Positions 11,831 through 20,806 of a stretch of DNA of 64,000 nt are shown in pieces (the stretch's first letter is position 1; the number at the start of each line of letters is the position of its first letter). The stretch lies in the NCBI GenBank assembly GCA_030620095.1, contig JAUTXW010000556.1, positions 622,501 to 686,500 on the forward strand. The letters are read 5' to 3'. The notes below the pieces were generated by a model that saw only the letters and a program-made list of their open reading frames with translations, did not search any database and had not been told where the DNA came from. Both the position numbers and the translations under genes were made by a program. This stretch comes from Kuschelorhynchus macadamiae. Lineage: Eukaryota > Arthropoda > Insecta > Coleoptera > Curculionidae.

Positions 11831-12856
11831 TTCTTGTTTTAATAAATACGGGTATTTATTGGTACTCAGATAAGAACATCAAACGGTGGTAAATGTTTAA
11901 ATTCAATCTATAGTTAGTAGTTTATTTGACACCTCGTCGACTTAAATATATAGTTTGCAATAGTACAGGCATTTAAAACATATATTTTTATCCAATATTT
12001 ATTGTTTTTCCTACAGATCATTTGTAATATGCGTTAGTTCATGGTAAGTCGTCAATGGGATGCCGATTAGTACCCGGTCTCTAATCAATCTCTGGCAACA
12101 ACGGATTGCATTTTTCTTTCATATTATAATAGATACGCGATCTGTAATATCATCTGGCACAAAAATATGCGATTTTTTTGTTTTGAGCTTGTCCTATCGA
12201 CTTTTAGCCTTTTAATGCTACTAAAAATAAAACCAGTATAATCAAAAAATATAGGTTAATATGGCATACCTTATATTGATTTTAAAGTTTGTGAGTGACA
12301 CTTGAAGCTTAGAATGTGAAAGGAAAATATTAATCTTGTTTAAGTTTATGCCTATCTGCTTATAGTCGAAATTCAACGTTTCCAATTGGCCGTTTTGTGA
12401 ACTAATCCAGGTCAGACACTATGTTATTTATGTCTTGACATCTTTACCTTTCCGTAATCAATATCGACCAGTGTTATCCGTACTTGCGCAGTTAGGATGG
12501 TTTTCAGACGGAGTTGGAGTTATGGGTAGAGTGTACACACGTACACAAACAAAATAGATATAAAAAAAATGCTTTTTACCTGTTACGATTCCAAATATTT
12601 GACAAGTGCTAATATATTAGTATCATAAGATACACAAACAATCATTCAAGTAGCGCAACTTTAAGAACATAACAGTCTATACGATATGAAATGAAATATC
12701 ATTGTATAACTTTTCAGAAAATTTTCGATATATTAAAATGCCATTGTCAGGCACCGAGACATCGAGATTCTTATTGAGGTAACTGAGTAACACGATCAAA
12801 AACAAATTATATATAATCAGATATATAAATGATTTTTTTTAAATGATAGCTTATGA
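11831..12856. other. No feature recognised
   Basis: AT-rich DNA with no supported element. Confidence 0.4.
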
Positions 12857-12881
12857 TATAATAATAATAATAATAATAATA
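12857..12881. repeat. (AAT)n microsatellite
   Basis: About eight uninterrupted ATA/AAT units. Confidence 0.9.
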
Positions 12882-12884
12882 GGC

Positions 12885-13300
12885 CAGGTAGGACAAGAGT
12901 CCTATAGTTAGGATATTTGAGAAAAATTGATTTTTACAGGTACAGTGTATCCCATTATCAACACTTTTGCCGATAAAATAAGGGAAATACCCTTATTTTG
13001 AAAGATAGAGAGTTGCGGTTTTCGGGACTGTGCTACTTTGTGAAATTAATGAAGGTATAAGCAGAATTTTCATAGCCCGTTTGGTTTTTAAGATACAGAG
13101 CATTTTTGACAATGATGCAACCCCTCGTGTCCCAGCTATCTAATCAAAAATGCGATGAATTTTTCCGTAGAGGTTTTCAGTAGAAGTCAGTGCCGCTTTC
13201 AGATTAAGTATACGGAGTTAGGTCAAAAAGTTGTCAGACCTTACTTTATTTTTTTAAATGGGACACTCTATATATTATTCTTTATATCTATTAACGGGGG
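12885..13300. repeat. Possible dispersed repeat ending in GGGACAC-TCTATATA
   Basis: This moderately GC-richer stretch ends with TTTTTTTAAATGGGACACTCTATATAT. It resembles the AAATGGGACACCCTGTATA end that many insect interspersed repeats share. Weak relatives of that terminal word occur near 30862 and 38933. Only one end is recognisable, so I cannot name a superfamily or define boundaries. Confidence 0.3.
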
Positions 13301-13984
13301 CTTTCCAAAAATATATACATGGATGCAGTTATTTTGGAAAACAAGCTCAAAATTCGAGATTTTTCTAAAATATTTTTGTGTTCAATTAGTAGATAGTTTG
13401 TTTGGAACAAAAGGCAAAACTTTGCGGATTTTTCAGTTTTTGATTATTAATAAAATATGTTAGTTGCTTTGGTGTTTTTATTTAACTATATACTATATTT
13501 AATTTTTTACAATAATGGTGGTCTACGAAAATCGTGAAAAGTTTGATATATTGCTTTGTTTCATACAATTTCAGGAAAATCCTTAAGAGCATCGGAATTA
13601 TATTTAAAAAGTCACGTATTTTAAGCACTATGGTTAGGATAATATCTTAGAAGTCCTTATTGTTCATATGAGATATCCAAAGAGAAGGCAATCTTTCCGA
13701 GACATATACACCTGTCAACCGTCATTTGTCGGGAACTGATGAAAGATGATGTCATAGGCACGTTTGGTGCCGATCGACCGCAACGTTTGTGAGATACAAT
13801 TTTTTCAATTGGGGCCTTAACGTGAACGATAGGTATTAGCCCCTCTATCGATCTGTGAAAAAATATTTGCAAAAAGATTTAAAATGTGGCCGTAGGAGGA
13901 GAAAATCCATAATTCGGAGGCATCAATGCTCGATAAAACAACAAACCCAATTGTTTTGGAGTTTGTCCATTAGGACATACTTTA

Positions 13985-14060
13985 AAACGCGCCGCCTACT
14001 ACCTGACCTTGCCAGTGGGTACTGACTCATGTACACCCTTAATTTTTAGTGCAAAACTTA
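13985..14060 (+). repeat. Solo terminal repeat related to the 56.4-56.9 kb element
   Basis: CTACCTGACCTT...GTGGGT.CTGAC.C.TG matches the right terminal inverted repeat of the element at 56444-56935, in the same orientation. No partner end was found to the left, so this is a truncated copy. Confidence 0.45.
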
Positions 14061-14219
14061 GAATGTAAAATTTCGCAGTTAATTTCAAAATATCTTCGGA
14101 TAAACAGGATTCTGATCATATGTGTGTCTGCCCTCTGTCCTTCTTCCAAGGCATCCTTAATTGCTGTCGGTAATTAGGTAAATAAAGTACAGGTACAACG
14201 TACAAATAATCGTTGCAGA

Positions 14220-15440
14220 TTACAGAAATTCTTAGTCGAAGCAACATAAACCAACCCGAACTAAAGCATTTAACTGCAGAAGAACGTCGATTTGTTTTAA
14301 GAGTGGAAAGTTCTTCAATTGTGAAAAAGAAAATGATAGGCCTTTAATGCATGTTTCGGCGATACAACAACGAACTAGTCAATTGTCAAGAATTTCTGAG
14401 AGAACATTACAAAACATACACAAATTGAAAGAAGACGGTTGACAAAGCTAATAAAAAGAAGGGTTTCACAAAGTCTTGACTTGCCAGAAGAGAAAAAATA
14501 TGATATAATAAATCTTGTTTATGAGATGTATAAACGTAATCGGAAAATTCAGCTTATCTGAAATCCTAAAAAGTTTAGGATTCACATGTAACGCAGCAAC
14601 AAATAGAAATATGCTGTGAGAGCTTTCGACTGTTCTCGCGAAAAGATTGCAGTTTTTAAGAAGCTATGTAATCCCAAAATCTTCGACAATCTGAGTTTCT
14701 AGATGAAACTTTTTTACAAATGGAAGCTTATCAAAGTGTTCTTGGCAAAATGGAACCAAACATTGTTATTACAATACATAATAATTCAAACAGTAGAGAA
14801 AGGTATGTTGAAGTGCCCGCTGGCAATAACGAAGAATTTACACCTAATACAAATTTGATTTTTACCGCAGCAAAAAACTCAGGAGGCTATAACGACAATA
14901 AGAATCCAACATTCTGAAAAATTGTTAAAAGACCAAATACTGAAGCGTTTAGGACTTTCGATTATTATATTGGACAATGCATCATCACGAGCTGGTGCAA
15001 CGATAACATTAGCAAATGCCTGTCGCAAGGAAAAAATATTGATAATGCTAATATATTTTTAAAAACCGACTTACTTTCAAAAGCTAAAGAACATGAACAG
15101 ACTCGAGAAAACTTTATGTGATAGGTCAACTGGCACTACAGTATGGACATGAAATACTATGTTCACCGCCTTACCATTGCCATTTACTTCAAATCCATTG
15201 AAATGGTTGATATGTACAATTTTTTGTGATAAATCTACCAGTAAAACTACAGACGAAGCAAGTGTTTTAAAATTATGGAATGAAGCACTGTGCCAAATTA
15301 AAAGTGTTGCACCTAGTGAATGACTTATTTGAGAAGCCTATGAGAAAGCAAGTAATAGATGATGTTAAACTTCTAACAATAAGAGTAGACACTAGACAAT
15401 GAGAGTTCCGGACAAAGTGAAGATGATAAATAAGTAGTGA
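14220..15440 (+). pseudogene. Tc1/mariner-superfamily DDE transposase remnant
   Basis: Broken plus-strand frames show a full transposase in order. The N-terminal helix-turn-helix region is R-I-S-E-R-T-L-Q-N-I (about 14385). Then come I-N-L-V-Y-E-M-Y-K-R-N and K-S-L-G-F-T-C. The first catalytic block is L-D-E-T-F-L-Q-M-E (14700-14730), and the second is I-I-I-L-D-N-A-S-S-R (about 14955). The P-L-K-W-L...D-E-A-S-V-L-K-L-W-N-E-A-L block stands for the usual P..NPIE region, and the tail is E-S-S-G-Q-S-E-D-D-K (15395-15430). These are hallmarks of insect IS630/Tc1/mariner transposases with DDE_3 domains. More than five stops or shifts make it dead. The longest open piece (14720-14917) covers only the segment after LDET. 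Confidence 0.75.
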
Positions 15441-16620
15441 GTAAGTTCATCTAAATAAGTTAGCAACTATTGTACATAATAATATAATCTATTTATTAAT
15501 AATAGTTATACTCATAATTCTATATCTGAGTTGTTGTAATTTTTTGAATTTAGCAGTTATATCTTTAATTAGATTGTTTAAAACATTTCTATTATTTTAT
15601 TTAAAACAATATGCAACAGGAAATATCCAACAGAGGTCGAATTTTAAATCTATACCATGTAAATATTTTAAATCAACACCATGTAAATATATAGGTACTG
15701 TTATATTGTTTGAGTGCCATTGGTAATTTACAATACTAAATCAGCTTATTACTCTTTAATACGAAGCAACTTACAGCAAACTTAGGCTCCGATGGCCCGA
15801 CTATATCTGATGACTTCTCTTTTAAATATATTTTTTTTTAGTCTTGTTACTCAGTTCACTTAAACCATTTCTCGCTTCCTAGCAATGGGATTTTAATAAA
15901 TCAAAAATTTGCTGAAAAGCTAAACAATTATTATCGTAATCATAATTCCGAATCGAACCAGGTAACAGCAATTTTCATTAGAGCCATTTTGTTTCTCTAC
16001 CTAAAAATCAATTTTTCATAAATATTTCGTTTGTGTATTTTATGACCTCTGCTCTACTGTCACCGTCGCTAGGACTATCAGCTTTTGCCCCCCGGCTTAG
16101 AACATGGTCGTTTATAAATATGTAAAGTACTTTTAAACGGAGTCAGTGCAATCAATGCTAGTTTAAGTCAAAAGTTTTTTATATTTGTCCACAATTTCAG
16201 GGCATATCGGTTTAAATTATTGATTCTGCTACTTCACATTATGACTGCAGTGTGACAAGTCGAAATGGGTCACCGACAGTAACCGTGTTAGTGTAACGAG
16301 TGAGTCGAATATGCAGCCAAATCCGAAATATGAGGTTTGACTTAAAAAAATATTTGTTTGCATTAATTAGACTAGGCACTTTGTTTTTTTTGAAAAAAAG
16401 CTATTTCGAAGGTTATCTAATCAGAATATAGAAAAATCCCTAGTTTTTTAATAAAAAGAAAATTCTCAAAATACAAAAATATTGACATTTTTAAACTCTT
16501 CAGAAAAAACTATATCTTTTCATACTTACCTAAAAAATAATATTTTTTATCCTAGTTAAAAAACATCTTAAAAAATGCATTTAAGAGTAACGTATATAAA
16601 ATTTGCTAATACCTGTTGAA
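15441..16620. other. No gene recognised; minor direct repeat
   Basis: AT-rich. A short imperfect direct repeat (ACCATGTAAATAT twice, about 15655-15690) is the only structure seen. The 60-codon frame at 15544-15726 overlaps it and looks like chance. Confidence 0.4.
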
Positions 16621-16630
16621 AATGTGCATT

Positions 16631-16636
16631 TTTATT
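16631..16636 (-). terminator. Polyadenylation signal of the secreted-module gene
   Basis: A minus-strand AATAAA lies about 95 nt downstream of the stop codon at 16732-16734. A second AATAAA at 16728-16733 overlaps the stop itself, so the more distal site is the better candidate. Function is inferred from position. Confidence 0.5.
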
Positions 16637-16731
16637 TCTTAAAACTATTCATGTAGCCATTGTATTAGTAGAAATGTCAAGTCTTTTAACAATAAGTAAA
16701 AATATGTCCACCTCTAGTTTTCTCATTTTTA

Positions 16732-18984
16732 TTAGTCATGATTATCTTCTATTAAATGAAAGCCTGGTTCACACAGATCAATACAACCCCACGATGTTTC
16801 TATACATTGGCACGGTGATAGATCTTTAGCCTTCCCTTCTTCGTCCCTGGAAAATAATTAGAACTTTCAAAAATACATTTTATTTTGTTTGACTTTGATA
16901 TTTTTTTTATTAGGTATAATGTTAATATTTTAAAATTAACATAACGGTTGGTTTCTAAGTAGAAACTTGCTTTGATCTTGGTCGTATGGAGGGGTCTGAA
17001 ACGTCAATGCAGCCCCAGCTGGTTTGGATGCAACCTGAGGAACTCGGAGGTTTTTTTTTCGTGCTTTCTAGATCGTCTTCTACATTTTCCTCTATATTAT
17101 TCTCCTGAAAATTGTAATTCTCATTTACTGTCTTATAATTATTTATGTCTATTAATTCAGTATTATAGTATATTAAGTAGTTGATTTTCTGTTTATATGG
17201 TAAATGACCATATTATATACTTTAATTTGTTGGTTTTTTTAAAAGCCTTCAAGTTAAAAAAATTAGTTTTTTAAAGTAACTTTATATGATGATAGAGCTA
17301 AATCACACTAAGAATATTGTTTTCAAAAACAAAAATCAATCCCTACAATCAAAATAGAAAAAAATCCCCTACCCCCGGTTGCACAAAACTTAATTGTTGT
17401 TTAGAATATTTAACCGAGCTTTCGGACTTGACAAGCTGCTTACAGAAATCTAGGAAGTCGCTGTCAAATTTGACATTCCGTTAAACATTCTAAACTTTAA
17501 TTGAGCTTTCTGCAACCGGCCGTAAGTCTTTCTAGATATTTACCTACTATTTTTTTGTGTTACAGTCATAATTGTTTAATGTTTTGATAAGTAAATGATC
17601 TTGCGACATGTATGGTGAGTGATGTTTAATTCAATGTTGTTTAGCATTATACATTTGGAAAAACTTACACTTATCCTTGGACGAATTCCTGGGTCGGTGA
17701 GGTCAAGACATCCCCATTTTGTTGGGATGCAGTTGGAAGAATATTGATCATCGGACTCTCCCTAGAAATAAAGAAAAAAGAGATTAAGCAACTAAAATTG
17801 TGCCAAGTCGCCTAAACTTAAGTTTACCCCTCTTCCCCGCCACTGTCTTATGGCAACTAAACGGCAATCACAAACGTAATATTTTCAGATAATTTCTTTT
17901 AGAACAAAATCAGTTTGTTAGACGAATGAAACACAAAAATTCTTTATAATTTTCGAGATTCATATTGTAAATGGATTACCTAACTAAAAAAAATTGTTTG
18001 CACTAACAGTGAAATTAAACTTGATGTATCATCCTTTATTAGTTGAGGTATAAAAATACAATGGTTTATGGTGTAGTTACATTTATTTCACACATATACT
18101 CATATATTATAAGCATCACAACGGTAAGATTCTGCCAGTAAAATGTACTAATGTTTTTTTTATCAAAAGTCATGAAATATAACGGGACATTTTACACGGA
18201 GACATTCTGAATAACTAGTTATCAAAAAGAGTGATTATTTATTATAAAATTGCCGAGTTTAAATTATACTGCAAAGGCATCGACTTTGCACTTAATTATA
18301 ATATGTAACAATAATTGTTAGGCTTGTAGCCAAGAGGGTCACAATCCCCAAATGATGAAATGTTTAGAAGAAAAATATTTCTATATTATTTTTTATCATA
18401 TGCATAAATTCAGTTTAGTAAATTACTTTAATCTGCGTTTAAGCACTAACAGCTAAATAAAAAAATTACTTTGGCAAAAGGAAGCTAATTAGGAAAAAAA
18501 ACTTGTAACGTTTTGATATTTTAACACAATTATACGGGAAAACAAAATTAGAAAAAAATTTCTTCAGATTATGTAAAATGACAATCTCATTCCATTCCTA
18601 TTTTCTGCTTAGGCACCTGACGTATTGGTTTTACGATTCTGTAAAGTTTCTGAAGGCTAATTATCAGTTTTACACTGTTATTTTGTTAAATCTGTCATAT
18701 AAATATATTTTTATTTTTATAAAAATATATTCAATTTAAATTATTTCACAATTATTATAAATATTTTGTAAAAACTAGAACAAATCTGTTAAGGGTGATT
18801 TAATAAAAAAAACTCGCTACTGTACACGTACGGAGATGAGAAAGAAATCTCAATATCGCTTTGAAATAACTTCCTTTCTTACCGCCACTACTGGATCATC
18901 GATATTTTCCTCCAAATCCACTGGTAATCCAATGCATACACCAATTATCAGACACAAAAGTAATAGCTTCGATAGTCTATTCAT
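16732..18984 (-). CDS. Secreted protein with three C-x6-C tryptophan modules (four-exon gene, 147 aa)
   Basis: Coding exons on the minus strand are 18984-18883, 17761-17669, 17104-16971 and 16846-16732. Frames join exactly (34, 31, 44 and 37 codons plus one lysine codon split across the last junction). Exon 1 encodes a clear signal peptide: M-N-R-L-S-K, then a leucine/isoleucine core, then V-C-I-G, with likely cleavage after residue 19. It is followed by an acidic segment ending V-V-A. Exons 2, 3 and 4 each carry one module, C-I-x-T-x-W-G-C-(I/L)-D-(L/V)-x-(D/E)-P. The first two modules also share I-R-P-R. Module 3 has two extra cysteines (C-x-C-I before, L-C-E-P after), giving eight cysteines in the mature protein. 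Splice sites are G|gtaaga/ctag|G, T|gtaagt/tttcag|G and A|gcaagt/ttccag|G, so the third intron is GC-AG. Reading through that intron would end after Q-V-S-T at a TAG (16955-16957). I do not recognise the family. It is probably extracellular; its role is unknown. Confidence 0.82.
17375..17519. mobile_element. MITE in intron 2 (145 bp, 40-bp terminal inverted repeats)
   Basis: Left arm 17375-17414 starts CCGGTTGCA and ends GTTTAGAAT.TTTAAC. Right arm 17480-17519 is its inverted copy with about 80% identity. The whole element is 145 bp and non-coding. It lies within intron 2 of the secreted-module gene, well away from both splice sites. The superfamily was not determined. Confidence 0.75.
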
Positions 18985-19020
18985 TGCAATGATACCCAAA
19001 ATTAAAGGCACGTGTTTAAT

Positions 19021-19060
19021 AACTGAATCAACTCCTCACTTAGAGAGGTGTACTTAAATA
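19021..19060 (-). promoter_or_regulatory. Candidate core promoter of the secreted-module gene
   Basis: On the minus strand a TATTTAAG box (19060-19053) is followed after about 36 nt by TCAGTT (19026-19021), a good match to the arthropod initiator TCAKTY. This lies 37 nt upstream of the ATG at 18984. The spacing is slightly longer than the usual 30 nt, so either element could be incidental. Confidence 0.4.
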
Positions 19061-19658
19061 TTTCCTTTATTTTCTACCATCGACGAGTATTGTTAACCCC
19101 AACACAAACACTGCCAATATAAATGTTTAGGGGTACTTAGATAAGACTAGGACAAAAAGGTAAGGCAAGGAAATTTGTAATAATTTACGGATTAAAAAAT
19201 AGAATAATTTAATGCGAATGACAAATTTACATTTCGTTTTAACCATGAAGGTCAAAAATATGTACTGTGTGTTTCACGGAACCAAGTCCTTCAAATTTAT
19301 TCCCCTGATTCTAAGTTACAAAAAAATTCAAAAACTCTACGGAGGTATTTTTTTTATTTTCTTTTTTGGTTTAGCTGGAAACGGACCAACTTAATTTATT
19401 TGTACTCAAATCACTAACCAAACTTAATTATTGTTGCTGTATTCGAAAATATATACACATGTGTATTTATATTTTAGACTCTCAGAGAAATTCGCGTCTG
19501 AATATGGCAGTTGTTATATAATTGTTTACTAGTTATACTATAGTACAGTTGAAAATATATCAATTATACGCATAACTTGCAAGTAAAGATTTTTTTTCCT
19601 ATGATGTTTCATGAAAATCCCTTTATTCCCCCTCCATATATTAACTTTAAAAACGCAT

Positions 19659-19660
<2 letters not shown>
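19061..19660. other. Upstream region of the secreted-module gene; nothing further recognised
   Basis: AT-rich. Some upstream regulatory DNA may lie here, but no motif stands out. The open frames at 19212 and 19577 look like chance, the latter running into the TA tract. Confidence 0.4.

Positions 19661-19703
<43 letters not shown>
19661..19703. repeat. (TA)n microsatellite
   Basis: About 21 uninterrupted AT units, immediately left of the hAT remnant. Confidence 0.95.
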
Positions 19704-19706
<3 letters not shown>

Positions 19707-19714
19707 GCATCACC

Positions 19715-20480
19715 ATCGAGGGGCAGGGGGGGGCTGTTGTCCCCTCCCTCAGAGATAGAAAGTTGATACCTAATATTTCTATGCTTTGAGAATCAAGGTG
19801 GAGCCCCTGTCACGGGAAGGAACTAGTGCGACTAGAAAAAATGCATATCAGCTTCTAGAGTTTCGTTTATTCTCAGCCTTATTCTGAGAGTTAAATACTC
19901 AGCTATGATGGAACCAATAGTAAACGGGCTTCAATCCATAGCTTTGGGTGCTGTTAAGGCATCCCAGCACATTAATCACATTTTGCAACTAATAAAAATC
20001 CACCGTGACAATCCCCAAGATGTCACAGATGAAATTATAAGAGACGCTACTATCGTTAGACTCTATTAATTCTCTTAAACTTCGCTTTTCTGAAGAAAAC
20101 ACTCCGGCATCTGCATTATCACTCACTACGAGACCTAGTAGAAGCTTGCGAAGCATTCGCCCACTTTTACGATTTACCAAATTTTAAGAATGAAATCGAA
20201 CTTGGGCAAAAATTATGACAGGATAAACCTGAGTCAACAGAACTAAATGCTGTAAATGTCTTAAAAGAGGCTGACATTTTTTTCCTGAAACGAGAAGAGC
20301 GGTAATAATTTTAATCACTTTACCTTGAACGACGTGTACTGTTGAACGATCATTTAGCAGCTTAAGAAGGATTAAAACCTGGCTGAGAAGCACTATGGCC
20401 GAAACATCTCTTTAAAAAAATGTACTCGTATCTACATACATAGGTTATATTTTCTTATTTTTTATTTGCCCCCCCCCCCC
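19715..20480 (+). pseudogene. hAT transposase 3' half, ZMYM1-like, with G/C-run ends
   Basis: Plus-strand frames read K-Y-S-A-M-M-E-P-I-V-N-G-L-Q (about 19890), then H-I-N-H-I-L-Q-L-I-K-I-H-R-D-N, then L-K-L-R-F-S-E-E-N-T-P-A (20070-20110). Next is A-D-I-F-F-P-E-T-R (frame-shifted, about 20270), and finally T-C-T-V-E-R-S-F-S-S-L-R-R-I-K-T-W-L-R-S (20330-20390). This is the C-terminal half and hATC domain of the zinc-finger MYM type-1-like hAT group. CAGGGGGGGGCTG (about 19725) and the C12 run (20469-20480) fit the G-rich/C-rich inverted ends these elements carry. Several frameshifts and stops; dead. Confidence 0.72.
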
Positions 20481-20505
20481 TTTGTCTCGCTGGCTGGCGA
20501 CGCCT

Positions 20506-20567
<62 letters not shown>
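20506..20567. repeat. (TG)n(TA)n compound microsatellite
   Basis: About eight TG units pass directly into about 23 TA units. Confidence 0.95.
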
Positions 20568-20569
<2 letters not shown>

Positions 20570-20753
20570 ATTTTTTGGGATGATCGCTAAAGCAATGGAA
20601 TTTGGTAAACTATAGACACGTGTTTCTGACTTAAGGTCTTCATCAGTATAGTCAACTAATTGAAATACGAATATAACTAGCGCCAAAATAAATACAAAAA
20701 ACAACACCAAAGTCACCAACAGGAGCTAGTTCTTGCTGCGCAAATATTTTCTA

Positions 20754-20757
<4 letters not shown>
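20568..20757 (-). mobile_element. Penelope-like element terminal fragment
   Basis: This 190-bp sequence lies between two TA tracts and contains a hammerhead ribozyme motif on the minus strand (20608-20653). Hammerheads with such very short helix III are known from the terminal repeats of Penelope-like retroelements. No RT or GIY-YIG coding is present here. It ends with a 24-nt word (20724-20747) repeated exactly at 22198-22221. The family assignment is inferred from the ribozyme alone. Confidence 0.5.
20608..20653 (-). ncRNA. Hammerhead ribozyme, type I minimal (Penelope-type)
   Basis: On the minus strand the conserved core is complete: CTGATGA (20646-20640), a short helix II GAC-CTTAA-GTC, then GAAA (about 20626-20623). 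A tiny helix III made from CACGTG follows, and then GTC (20617-20615), the expected cleavage triplet. Helix I is formed by ACTATA before the core and TATAGT after the cleavage site: six Watson-Crick pairs plus a wobble. One A-A mismatch sits at the base of helix II. The loop-less helix III is typical of retroelement hammerheads, which are thought to act as dimers. Activity is not proven. Confidence 0.65.

Positions 20758-20802
<45 letters not shown>
20758..20802. repeat. (TA)n microsatellite
   Basis: About 22 uninterrupted TA units, right of the Penelope-like terminal fragment. Confidence 0.95.

Positions 20803-20806
<4 letters not shown>

Noticed and set aside
16972..17184. Plus-strand ORF of 70 codons
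   Set aside because: Antisense shadow of exon 3 of the secreted-module gene.
18836..19057. Plus-strand ORF of 73 codons
   Set aside because: It is the antisense shadow of exon 1 and the 5' leader of the minus-strand secreted-module gene, which has a signal peptide and matching splice sites.
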